This document shows positions 1 to 8,534 of a DNA stretch of 33,021 nucleotides, piece after piece (position 1 is the stretch's first letter; each line of letters begins with the position of its first letter). A model generated the notes under the pieces. It saw nothing but the letters and a program-made list of their open reading frames with translations, did no database searches and was not told where the DNA came from. The position numbers were made by a program, and so were the translations under genes. The DNA is from Micromonospora sp. MP36. GTDB taxonomy: Bacteria > Actinomycetota > Actinomycetes > Mycobacteriales > Micromonosporaceae. The stretch is taken from contig NZ_VSFA01000079.1 of the NCBI RefSeq assembly GCF_008119785.1, forward strand, positions 1-33,021. Reading direction: 5' to 3'.

Positions 1-681
1 GACCTCCGGACGGCCGGGGGTGCCGTACCGCGGCGCGCGCACGGCACGATCGCTGGTCACCAGGTATTCCAGGTAACGCCGGGCGGTGACCCGGGAGATC
101 CCGGTCTCCCGACCGACCTCGGCCGCGGACCGCCCGGTGCCCCCGCCGAGCGCCGACAGCACCCGGTTCAAGGTCTGCTCGTCCAGCCCCTTGGGCAGGG
201 TGTGCCGGGCCGCCCCGCGCAGGGTGGCGAACATCCGGTCCACCTCGTGCTGGGCGGCCACCTCGCCCTCCGCGAGGGCCTGCCGCCGGTAGTCAGCGTA
301 CCGCTCCAACTTGTCGCGGAACGCGGCGAAGGTGAACGGCTTGAGCAGGTAGTGGGTCACCCCCAGGGAGACAGCGGTGCGGACCACCGCCAGGTCCCGC
401 GCCGAGGTCACCGCCAGCACGTCCACGCTGCTGCCCGCCGCCCGGAGGGCCCGGCACACGTCCAGGCCGTGCAGGTCGGGCAGGCGGAAGTCGAGCAGCA
501 CCAGATCGATGTCCGCGCCGCCCCGCTGCCGCAGCGCCGCCATCGCCTCCCGCGCGGTGTGCGCCACCCCGACCACCACGAAGCCGGGCACCCGCTCGGT
601 GTACGCCTTGTGCGCCTCGGCCAGCAGCGGCTCGTCCTCCACCACCAGCACCCGAATGTCGACCTCGCTGCGCTCGCTCAT
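1..681 (-). CDS. CitB/DctR-type response regulator (C-terminus cut by window edge)
   Basis: DNA-binding response regulator, presumably the partner of the sensor kinase encoded just downstream. Reading leftwards from the ATG at 681, the frame stays open to base 1 and gives 227 residues. The receiver domain (about 8-125) has the acidic pair E15/D16, the phospho-acceptor D64 in LLDFRLPD, T92 and K114 in LLKPF. A helix-turn-helix follows near residues 185-209 (AAEVGRETGISRVTARRYLE), as in the CitB family; only the last few residues should be missing. The kinase stop overlaps this start (ATGA), so translation is probably coupled, with the kinase gene first. Position next to dctA suggests control of dicarboxylate uptake; that role is inference. 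Confidence 0.9.
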   Translation of the reverse strand, partial: MSERSEVDIRVLVVEDEPLLAEAHKAYTERVPGFVVVGVAHTAREAMAALRQRGGADIDLVLLDFRLPDLHGLDVCRALRAAGSSVDVLAVTSARDLAVVRTAVSLGVTHYLLKPFTFAAFRDKLERYADYRRQALAEGEVAAQHEVDRMFATLRGAARHTLPKGLDEQTLNRVLSALGGGTGRSAAEVGRETGISRVTARRYLEYLVTSDRAVRAPRYGTPGRPEV

Positions 682-2264
682 GTGGCCTCCCGCGGGATCG
701 GCAGGCGGACGGTGAACAGGGTGCCGCCGTCCTCGGCGCGGGCCACGTCGGTCCGGCCGCCGTGCCGGCGGACCACCTGCCCGACCAGCGCCAGACCGAG
801 CCCCCGGCCGGCGCTCTTGGTGGACCACCCGCGTCGGAACGCGTCCGCCACCCGGTCCGGGTCCAGGCCGGGGCCGCTGTCGCCGACCCGGACCACGATC
901 TCGTCGTCGGCGGCGCCGACGAACACCCGCACCCGGCGCGGTGGCGGGGTGCCGGCCACCGCCTCCAGGGCGTTGTCGACCAGGTTTCCGACCACGGTGA
1001 GCAGGTCGGTGGTGGGCAGCGGGCTGTCGTCGAGTCGGCAGTCGGGCTCGATCACCAGGTCCACGCCGCGCTCGCCGGCCCGGGCCGACTTGCCGAGCAG
1101 CAGGGCGGCCAGCGCCGGCTCGGTCACCGCCCCGACGACCCGGTCGGTGAGCTGCTGGGCCAGCGCCAGGTCACGGGTCGCGAGCTGGACGGCCTCGGCG
1201 GTGCGGCCCAGCTCCACCAGGGTCAGCACGGTGTGCAGCCGGTTGGCCGACTCGTGGGTCTGGGCCTGCAACGCCTCGGTGAGCGCGCGTACCGAGTCCA
1301 GCTCGCTGGCCAGGTTGCGTAGCTCGGTCTGGTCGCGCAGGGTCAGCACGGTGCCGAGCACGGTCCCCTCGAAGCGGGTGGTCCGCTGGTTGGCCACCAG
1401 CACCCGGTCCCCGGCGAGGATCGGCTCGTCGTGCGCGTCCCGCCCGGAGTCGAGCAGCTCGGCCACCGCGGGCGGCAGGTCGATGCCGGACACCGGCCGG
1501 TCGGTCACCGCCGCGTCCTCGGCCAGCCCGAGCAGCCGGCGTCCCTCGTCGTTGACCAGCGCCACCCGGCCGTCCCGGGTCAGCACCAGCAGCCCCTCGC
1601 GTACCGAGTGCAGGACGGCGTCGTAGTACTCGTACATCCGGGTCATCTGGCTCGGGCCCAGGCCGTGGGTCTGCCGGCGGAGCCGCCGGCTGAGCAGCCA
1701 GGAGCCGGTGGCCGCGAGGGCCAGCGCGGGGACGGCCCCGCCGAGCAGCACGGGCACCTGGCCGAGCAGCTTGCGGTTGATCGCCTTGGTGGTGATGCCG
1801 ACCGAGACCAGCCCGATGATCCGGTGGCCGTCGCCGTACACCGGGACGACCGCGCGCACCGACTCGCCGAGCGTGCCGACGTTGGTGGTGGTGAACGGCT
1901 GGCCGGCCAGGGCAGGGCCGATGTCGCCGATGAACGGCTGCCCGATGAGGTCCGGGTTGGGGTGGGAGTACCGGGTCCGGTTCGGGGCCATCACGACCAC
2001 GAAGTCCGTTCCGGTGGCCGTCCGGGTGGCTTCGGCGTACGGCTGGAGGGTGGCCGACGGGTCGGCGGCGGTGAGGGCCGCGCGGACGCCGGGGGCGTTG
2101 GCGACGGTCTGCGCCACCGCCAGGACCTCCTGCTCGGCGGCCTGGTTGGAGTCGCTGCGGGCCAGCAGGGCGACGCCCGCCGCGCCGGCGAGCACCAGCA
2201 GCGTCACCACCAGCGCCTGGAGGGCGAACAGCTGCCCCGCGATGCTCCACTGCCGTCGGGCCAC
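678..2264 (-). CDS. CitA/DcuS/DctB-type sensor histidine kinase
   Basis: Membrane sensor kinase of 528 residues. A first membrane helix lies at about 11-34. An extracytoplasmic PASP/Cache-like sensor follows (about 35-165; it contains SHPNPDLIGQPF and VPVYGDGHRIIGLVSVGIT, typical of citrate/C4-dicarboxylate sensors). The second helix is at about 168-192, and a cytoplasmic PAS domain at about 206-310. The phospho-accepting His is H337 in THESANRLHT, the non-canonical H-box of the CitA/DcuS group. The ATPase has an N-box around N431 (NLVDNALEAV) and a G-box GRGLGLALV near 487-495. The GTG start at 2264 is chosen because GGAGG lies just upstream; longer frames upstream run through the divergent promoter and antisense to dctA. 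The likely ligand is a di- or tricarboxylate, inferred from the family and from the neighbouring dctA. Confidence 0.92.
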   Translation of the reverse strand: MARRQWSIAGQLFALQALVVTLLVLAGAAGVALLARSDSNQAAEQEVLAVAQTVANAPGVRAALTAADPSATLQPYAEATRTATGTDFVVVMAPNRTRYSHPNPDLIGQPFIGDIGPALAGQPFTTTNVGTLGESVRAVVPVYGDGHRIIGLVSVGITTKAINRKLLGQVPVLLGGAVPALALAATGSWLLSRRLRRQTHGLGPSQMTRMYEYYDAVLHSVREGLLVLTRDGRVALVNDEGRRLLGLAEDAAVTDRPVSGIDLPPAVAELLDSGRDAHDEPILAGDRVLVANQRTTRFEGTVLGTVLTLRDQTELRNLASELDSVRALTEALQAQTHESANRLHTVLTLVELGRTAEAVQLATRDLALAQQLTDRVVGAVTEPALAALLLGKSARAGERGVDLVIEPDCRLDDSPLPTTDLLTVVGNLVDNALEAVAGTPPPRRVRVFVGAADDEIVVRVGDSGPGLDPDRVADAFRRGWSTKSAGRGLGLALVGQVVRRHGGRTDVARAEDGGTLFTVRLPIPREAT

Positions 2265-2341
2265 GTCCCCTCCTTCCGTCGCACGTCGTCGCAAGTGTGG
2301 CGCACCGGTCAGCGGCCCGTTTCGGCCGCGAGTCACAGGGG

Positions 2342-2393
2342 TGAACAGAATGAACGCAAGGATGCCCTGTGCTGAGACCTGGTTCACATTGTG
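2342..2393. promoter_or_regulatory. Candidate response-regulator sites between kinase and dctA
   Basis: The 132-bp divergent gap between the kinase and dctA starts carries three TGAAC half-sites. Two are direct (2342-2346 and 2351-2355) and one is inverted (GTTCA at 2382-2386). The last runs into the perfect 9-bp palindrome CACATTGTG (2385-2393) just before dctA. Repeated half-sites in such a gap fit binding by the CitB-type regulator, but no matching motif is known to me. Confidence 0.35.
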
Positions 2394-2396
2394 GGC

Positions 2397-3788
2397 ATGG
2401 ACACCACCACACCCACCCCCGCGGCCGCCCGGCCCGCCCGCCGGGACCGGACCCGGTACCTCTACCTCGCGGTCATCGTGGCCGTGATCGCCGGCGTCGT
2501 GGTCGGCCTCGCCGCTCCCGAGGTCGGCAAGGAGCTGAAGCCCCTCGGCACCGGCTTCGTGAACCTGATCAAGATGATGATCAGCCCGGTCATCTTCTGC
2601 ACGATCGTGCTGGGCGTCGGCTCCGTCCGGCAGGCGGCCAAGGTCGGCAAGGTCGGCGGTCTGGCCCTCGGCTACTTCCTGGTCATGTCGACCGTGGCGC
2701 TGGCGATCGGCCTGGTGGTCGGCAACATCATCCACCCCGGCTCCGGCCTGAACCTGGGCCCGGAGGTGGCCGAGGCGGGCAAGGCCGCCGCCGGTGGCGA
2801 GAGCGGCGGCACCGTCGACTTCCTGCTCGGCATCATCCCGACCTCGCTGCTCTCCGCGCTGACCGAGGGCGAGGTGCTCCAGACGCTGCTGGTCGCGCTG
2901 CTGGTCGGCTTCGGCGTGCAGGCCATGGGTACGCGGGGCGAGCCGGTGCTGCGCGCTGTCGGCGTGATCCAGCGCCTCGTCTTCAAGGTGCTGGCGATGA
3001 TCATGTGGGTGGCGCCGATCGGCGCGTTCGGCGCGATGGCCGCGGTGGTCGGCGCGACCGGCGTGGACGCGCTGACCAGCCTGGCGCAGATCATGCTCGG
3101 CTTCTACGTCACCTGCGTGATCTTCGTGTTCCTGGTGCTGGGTGCGGTGCTGTGGTTCGTCGCCCGGATCTCGATCTTCAAGCTGCTCGGCTACCTGGGT
3201 CGGGAGTTTTTGCTCATCCTGTCGACCTCCTCGTCGGAGTCGGCGCTGCCCCGCCTGATCGCCAAGATGGAGCACGTCGGGGTGAGCCGGCCGGTCGTCG
3301 GGATCACCGTCCCGACCGGATACTCGTTCAACCTCGACGGCACGGCCATCTACCTGACCATGGCGTCGCTGTTCGTCGCCGACGCGCTGGGCAAGCCGCT
3401 GTCGCTGGGCGAGCAGGTGTCGCTGCTGGTGTTCATGGTCATCGCGTCCAAGGGTGCGGCCGGGGTGACCGGTGCGGGCCTGGCGACCCTGGCCGGCGGG
3501 CTGCAGTCGCACCGGCCGGACCTGGTCGACGGCGTCGGGTTGATCGTCGGCATCGACCGGTTCATGTCCGAGGCGCGGGCGCTGACCAACTTCGCCGGCA
3601 ACGCGGTCGCCACCGTGCTGGTGGGCACCTGGACCAGCCAGTTCGACCGGGAGCAGGCCCGGGCCGTGCTCGCCGGCGAGCGCCCGTTCGACGAGGCGAC
3701 GATGCTCGACGAGGACGGCGCGCACGGGGCGCCGGAGGCGCCGGCCCCGGCGCCGCGCCCCGCCCCGCTGGCCGACGCGCCGGCCTGA
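2397..3788 (+). CDS. dctA: C4-dicarboxylate:cation symporter DctA
   Basis: Secondary transporter of the DAACS (glutamate/dicarboxylate) family, 463 residues, importing succinate, fumarate, malate or a close relative with H+ or Na+. Family hallmarks are all visible. The serine-rich re-entrant loop HP1 is STSSSESALPRL (276-287), TM7 carries NLDGT (312-316), HP2 is rich in Gly/Ala (SKGAAGVTGAGLATLAGG), and TM8 has DRFMSEARALTNFAGN (387-402) with the substrate-contacting Arg/Asn. The ATG at 2397 is preferred; an in-frame GTG at 2391 would add only two residues, and neither has a strong ribosome-binding site. The C-terminal 30 residues are a Pro/Ala tail. It is divergent from the two-component genes, which probably activate it. 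Confidence 0.93.
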   Translation: MDTTTPTPAAARPARRDRTRYLYLAVIVAVIAGVVVGLAAPEVGKELKPLGTGFVNLIKMMISPVIFCTIVLGVGSVRQAAKVGKVGGLALGYFLVMSTVALAIGLVVGNIIHPGSGLNLGPEVAEAGKAAAGGESGGTVDFLLGIIPTSLLSALTEGEVLQTLLVALLVGFGVQAMGTRGEPVLRAVGVIQRLVFKVLAMIMWVAPIGAFGAMAAVVGATGVDALTSLAQIMLGFYVTCVIFVFLVLGAVLWFVARISIFKLLGYLGREFLLILSTSSSESALPRLIAKMEHVGVSRPVVGITVPTGYSFNLDGTAIYLTMASLFVADALGKPLSLGEQVSLLVFMVIASKGAAGVTGAGLATLAGGLQSHRPDLVDGVGLIVGIDRFMSEARALTNFAGNAVATVLVGTWTSQFDREQARAVLAGERPFDEATMLDEDGAHGAPEAPAPAPRPAPLADAPA

Positions 3789-3816
3789 GCCGGCCGCCCC
3801 CGCTCAGCGACCCGTC

Positions 3817-3852
3817 CCGGGCCGCGCCGGACCGTCCTCCGGTGCGGCCCGG
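3817..3852 (+). terminator. Strong hairpin terminator after dctA
   Basis: A 15-bp stem with one G-U pair: arms 3817-3831 and 3838-3852, six-base loop. It starts about 29 bp after the dctA stop. No T-run follows, which is normal for actinobacterial terminators. Confidence 0.75.
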
Positions 3853-3930
3853 AGCCGTACCCGCCGATGGGGACCACGACGCCGGAATTGGCTGTGCCCC
3901 GGCGCCGGCGGCGTCACTAGCGTCGGCGAC

Positions 3931-4968
3931 GTGGAGTTGGACGAGGCGCAGAAGCTGTGGCAGCCGAAGCCCGGCTGGCTGAACACCGCCAGCTACGGGC
4001 TGCCGCCCGAGCCCGCCTGGGTGGCGTTGCAGGACGCCCTGGCGGACTGGCGGGTGGGACGGATCTCCTGGGAGGGTTGGGGCGAGGCGGCGGAGCGGGC
4101 CCGGAGCGCGTTCGCCGGGCTGGTCGGGGTGGCCCCGGCGGACGTGGCGATCGGCAGCACGGCGTCGCAGTTGCTCGCCCCGGTGGCGGCCGGGCTGCCG
4201 CCGGGCGCGACGGTGGTCGTCCCGGAGGTGGAGTTCACCTCGAACCTGTTCCCCTGGCTGGTGCAGCAGGAGCGGGGCGTCCGGGTCCGCACGGTGCCGC
4301 TGGCCGGCCTCGTCGACGCGATCGACGCCGACACCGACCTGGTCGCGTTCAGCCTGGTGCAGTCGGCCGACGGCACGGTCGCCCCGTACGACGAGATCGT
4401 CGCGGCGGCCCGGGCACACGGCGCCCTCGTCGCGGTGGACGCCACCCAGGCGTGCGGCTGGCTGCCCTTCGACGCGGGCCGGGCGGACGCGGTGGTGGTC
4501 TCGGCGTACAAGTGGTTGATGGCGCCGCGCGGCACCGCCTTCGCCTACCTGGCCCCGGCGCTGCGCGAGCGGCTGCGCCCCGACGCCGCCGGCTGGTACG
4601 CGGGGCAGGACGTGCACGCCTCCTACTACGGCCCGCCGCTGCGGCTGGCCGACGACGCCCGACGCTTCGACATCTCCCCGGCGTGGTTCAGCTACGTCGG
4701 CGCGGCACCCGCCCTGGAGCTGCTCGCCGAGATCGGGCTGCCCGCCGTGCGCGATCACGACGTGGCGCTGGCCAACCGGTTCCTGGTCGGGCTGGGCCGG
4801 CCGCCCGGCGACAGCGCGATCGTGACCGTCGCGGTGCCCGGGGCGGAGGAGAAGCTGGCCCGGGCCGGGGTGCGGGCGGCGGTCCGCGCTGGCCGGGTGC
4901 GCGCCTCCTTCCACCTCTACACCACGGAGGAGGACGTCGACCGGGCGCTGGCGGCGTTGACGGACTGA
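3931..4968 (+). CDS. Class V aminotransferase-fold PLP enzyme
   Basis: PLP-dependent enzyme of the class V (NifS/SufS/kynureninase-like) fold, 345 residues. The cofactor Asp is D170 in VAVDATQACG and the Schiff-base lysine is K194 in SAYKWLM. The N-terminus (LNTASYGLPP) and the stretch VEFTSNLFPW match the usual substrate-side elements. No catalytic cysteine loop of cysteine desulfurases is apparent, so a transaminase or lyase role is more likely than sulfur transfer; the substrate cannot be read from the sequence. The GTG at 3931 is the only sensible start. It lacks a Shine-Dalgarno sequence, and a TAGCGT -10-like hexamer sits at 3918-3923, so the mRNA may be nearly leaderless. The gene stands alone between two terminators. 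Confidence 0.85.
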   Translation: MELDEAQKLWQPKPGWLNTASYGLPPEPAWVALQDALADWRVGRISWEGWGEAAERARSAFAGLVGVAPADVAIGSTASQLLAPVAAGLPPGATVVVPEVEFTSNLFPWLVQQERGVRVRTVPLAGLVDAIDADTDLVAFSLVQSADGTVAPYDEIVAAARAHGALVAVDATQACGWLPFDAGRADAVVVSAYKWLMAPRGTAFAYLAPALRERLRPDAAGWYAGQDVHASYYGPPLRLADDARRFDISPAWFSYVGAAPALELLAEIGLPAVRDHDVALANRFLVGLGRPPGDSAIVTVAVPGAEEKLARAGVRAAVRAGRVRASFHLYTTEEDVDRALAALTD

Positions 4969-5007
4969 GCGAGGGCTCCCACCCCGGGACCGGGCGGGAG
5001 CCCTCGC
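4969..5007. terminator. Bidirectional terminator between convergent genes
   Basis: A perfect 12-bp inverted repeat: GCGAGGGCTCCC at 4969-4980 and its complement at 4996-5007, with a 15-base loop. It begins right after the aminotransferase stop and ends 4 bp before the acyl-CoA dehydrogenase stop, so it can serve both convergent genes. Confidence 0.88.
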
Positions 5008-5010
5008 AGC

Positions 5011-6183
5011 TCAGGCCAGGTGGGCGCCGATCTTCGTGTACCCGCGCAGCAGGTCCCGGGCGATGATCAGGCGCTGCATCTCGTCGGTGCCCTCGAAGAT
5101 CCGGTAGAGCCGGACCTGCCGGTACCAGCGCTCGATCGGCAGCTCGCGGGTGTAGCCCATGCCGCCGTGGATCTGCAGCACCCGGTCCACCACCCGGTTG
5201 ACCATGCCGGCGCCGTAGAGCTTGGCCATGGACGAGGCGTGCCGGGGGTCCAGGCCCTGGTCGACCGTCCAGGCGGCGCGCAGCACCAGCCAGCGGGCCG
5301 CCTCCAGTTCGGTCTCCGAGTCGGCGATCATCCACTGGATCGCCTGATTGGTGCCGATCCTGGTGCCGAACGTCTCCCGGGTGTTGGCCTGGTCGATCGC
5401 CATCTGCAACGCCCGCTCGGCGATGCCGAGGGCGTGCGACGGGATGGTGTAGCGCCCCTTGCCGATCCACTGCATGCCCAGCGCGAAGCCCTGCCCTTCC
5501 GCGCCGAGGATGTTGCGGTGCGGCACGCGTACGCCGTCGAAGACCAGCGACGCTGGGCCGCCCTCGCCCATCGTCTGGATGAACTCCGACCGCCAGCCCA
5601 TCGCCCGGTCCACCAGGAACGCGGTGGCCCCGCCGTTGCGGGCGCCCTTCGCCGGGTCGGTGACCGCGATCACGATGGCGAAGTCGGCGTCGTTGCCGTT
5701 GGTGATGAAGGTCTTCTCGCCGTCGAGGATCCAGTCGTCGCCGTCCCGCCGGGCGCGCAGCCGGATGTTCGCCGCGTCCGAGCCGGCGCCTGGCTCGGTG
5801 ATCGCGAAGCAGGAGATCCGCTCCCCTTCGATGGTGGGCAGGAGGAACTCGCGCTGCTGCTCCTCGTTGGCGTGGAACAGGATGTTGTCCGCCTCGCCGC
5901 CGAACCGGAACGGCACGAAGGTGCGGCCGAGTTCGGTCCAGACCAGCGACTGCAGGACCGCCGGCAGGTCCATCCCGCCGTACCGCTCCGGGGTGGCCAG
6001 CCCCCAGAAGCCGAACGTGCGCGCCTTGAGCTGCAGCTCGCGCAACTCGGACCGCTCTAGGCCGGGGCGGTGGGCGCGCTCGCGGCGCAGCACCTCCTGC
6101 TCCAGCGGCATCACCTCGCGGGTGATGAACGCCCGGGCGGTGTCCCGAACGGCCCGCTCCTCGTCGGACAGTGCGAAGTCCAC
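5011..6183 (-). CDS. Acyl-CoA dehydrogenase
   Basis: FAD-dependent acyl-CoA dehydrogenase of 390 residues, introducing the alpha-beta double bond in an acyl-CoA and passing electrons to ETF. Visible family features are the N-terminal helical domain, the FAD/substrate signature CFAITEPGAGSDAANI, the helix IGTNQAIQWMIADSE and the C-terminal IHGGMGYTRELPIERWYRQ. The catalytic base is probably E364 in YRIFEGTDEMQ, where the medium/short-chain enzymes keep theirs. The GTG start at 6183 has GAGGGAG a few bases upstream. The gene is divergent from a TetR regulator and has a palindromic operator in front. The nearby aldehyde and alcohol dehydrogenases share that operator, so it may act downstream of them in breakdown of an alcohol-derived acid. 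Chain length is unknown. Confidence 0.93.
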   Translation of the reverse strand: MDFALSDEERAVRDTARAFITREVMPLEQEVLRRERAHRPGLERSELRELQLKARTFGFWGLATPERYGGMDLPAVLQSLVWTELGRTFVPFRFGGEADNILFHANEEQQREFLLPTIEGERISCFAITEPGAGSDAANIRLRARRDGDDWILDGEKTFITNGNDADFAIVIAVTDPAKGARNGGATAFLVDRAMGWRSEFIQTMGEGGPASLVFDGVRVPHRNILGAEGQGFALGMQWIGKGRYTIPSHALGIAERALQMAIDQANTRETFGTRIGTNQAIQWMIADSETELEAARWLVLRAAWTVDQGLDPRHASSMAKLYGAGMVNRVVDRVLQIHGGMGYTRELPIERWYRQVRLYRIFEGTDEMQRLIIARDLLRGYTKIGAHLA

Positions 6184-6219
6184 GGTGCTCCCTCGGCGTC
6201 GGCGCGGCGGATCGCCCTC

Positions 6220-6238
6220 AAACTAGCGGTGTAAGTTT
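6220..6238. promoter_or_regulatory. 19-bp operator upstream of acyl-CoA dehydrogenase
   Basis: A 19-bp site with perfect outer arms AAACT (6220-6224) and AGTTT (6234-6238) and a 9-bp spacer, centred about 46 bp upstream of the dehydrogenase start. Its reverse complement matches the site at 7056-7074 in 15 of 19 positions. Probably bound by the TetR protein encoded next door. Confidence 0.65.
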
Positions 6239-6298
6239 TCATCCGTCCAGCCCCCGCCTTCCACCGTCGAGGTGAGGCCGCGCCCGGCCGGGCCCGGT

Positions 6299-6304
6299 TA
6301 GGGT
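6299..6304 (+). promoter_or_regulatory. Putative -10 element of the TetR gene
   Basis: TAGGGT fits the actinobacterial TANNNT pattern and lies about 35 bp before the short leader frame. No good -35 hexamer is visible. Confidence 0.3.
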
Positions 6305-6338
6305 GCGTGAGCAGGTGGTGCCGACGGGGGAGGGTGGC

Positions 6339-6395
6339 GTGGCGGAACTCGGCCGCGGGCAGGCGTACGACGGCGACCCGGCACGGGCGGCCTGA
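6339..6395 (+). CDS. Possible 18-residue leader peptide before the TetR gene
   Basis: A GTG at 6339 follows the strong purine tract GGGGGAGGG at a normal distance and opens an 18-codon frame (MAELGRGQAYDGDPARAA) that stops at 6393-6395. The stop is one base before the most likely GTG start of the TetR gene (6397), which has no good ribosome-binding site of its own. This layout suggests translational coupling. It may also be a chance frame. No homolog is known to me. Confidence 0.3.
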   Translation: MAELGRGQAYDGDPARAA

Positions 6396-6396
6396 C

Positions 6397-7050
6397 GTGC
6401 CGCGACCCCGGCAGGCGCTGCTCACCCGGGACCGGATCGTCACCACCGCGCTGGGGCTGATCGACGCCGACGGGCTGGGCGCGCTCTCCACCCGGCGGCT
6501 GGCCGCGGCGCTCGGCGTACAGGGTCCCTCGCTCTACAACCACTTCGCCACCAAGGACGCCATCCTCGACGCGGTGGCGGACAGCGTCACCGCCACCGTG
6601 GACGTCAGCGCCTTCAGTCGGGTCGACTGGTGCGAGGCGCTGGGGCACTGGGCCCGGTCCTACCGGGCGGCGCTCGCCGCGCACCCGAACATCGTCCCGT
6701 ACCTGGCCCAGGGGCCGGGCCGGCGGCCGGCCGCGCTCGCCATGGCCGACGCCGTCTACGGCGGCCTGGTCGGGGCGGGGTGGCCACCGGCCCGGGCCAC
6801 CCACATCGGCGCGGCGCTGCGCTACTACGTCGCCGGCTCCGCGCTCGGCTCGTTCGCCCGGGGCTTCGTCGAGGACCCGGCGCTCTACGCCGCGCACCCG
6901 CACCTGAGCCAGGCGCACCGGCTCGCCGGCCACCAGCACAGCGTCGACGAGGGCGCCTTCACCCTCGGCCTGGACGCGCTGCTGCACGGCCTGCGCGCCG
7001 AGTACGAGCGGACGGTGGCGCCCCTGGAACGGGCCGCCGCTCCGGAGTAG
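6397..7050 (+). CDS. TetR/AcrR-family repressor (catabolic regulon)
   Basis: One-component repressor of 217 residues. The N-terminal helix-turn-helix is at about 9-56 (STRRLAAALGVQGPSLYNHFATKDAIL, typical TetR recognition helix and YNHF), followed by a helical ligand-binding domain of the TetR C-terminal class. The in-frame GTG at 6397 (VPRPRQALLTRDRIV) gives a normal-length N-terminus; longer in-frame starts from 6307 add arginine-rich sequence unlike the family. It lies divergent from the acyl-CoA dehydrogenase and 41 bp upstream of the aldehyde dehydrogenase. The paired 19-bp sites in front of both units are its likely operators, so it would be relieved by an alcohol, aldehyde or acyl-CoA metabolite (inference). 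Confidence 0.88.
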   Translation: MPRPRQALLTRDRIVTTALGLIDADGLGALSTRRLAAALGVQGPSLYNHFATKDAILDAVADSVTATVDVSAFSRVDWCEALGHWARSYRAALAAHPNIVPYLAQGPGRRPAALAMADAVYGGLVGAGWPPARATHIGAALRYYVAGSALGSFARGFVEDPALYAAHPHLSQAHRLAGHQHSVDEGAFTLGLDALLHGLRAEYERTVAPLERAAAPE

Positions 7051-7055
7051 CGTCA

Positions 7056-7074
7056 AAACTCCCAGCGCTAGGTT
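7056..7074. promoter_or_regulatory. Second copy of the 19-bp operator, before the aldehyde dehydrogenase
   Basis: AAACT (7056-7060), 9-bp spacer, AGGTT (7070-7074). It sits in the 41-bp gap after the TetR stop, about 27 bp before the ALDH start. It matches the reverse complement of 6220-6238 at 15 of 19 positions, including the core CGCTAG. Confidence 0.62.
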
Positions 7075-7091
7075 CCCCCGCGAAGGACGAC

Positions 7092-8530
<1,439 letters not shown>

Positions 8531-8534
<4 letters not shown>

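Noticed and set aside
2265..3725. Large N-terminal extension of the sensor kinase frame, antisense to dctA
   Set aside because: It runs through the divergent promoter and the whole of dctA on the opposite strand, with composition typical of a GC shadow; the GTG at 2264 has a strong ribosome-binding site and starts a normal membrane helix.
3884..3909. GGAAT before the aminotransferase as an ECF promoter
   Set aside because: No GTT or GTC at 16-19 bases downstream.
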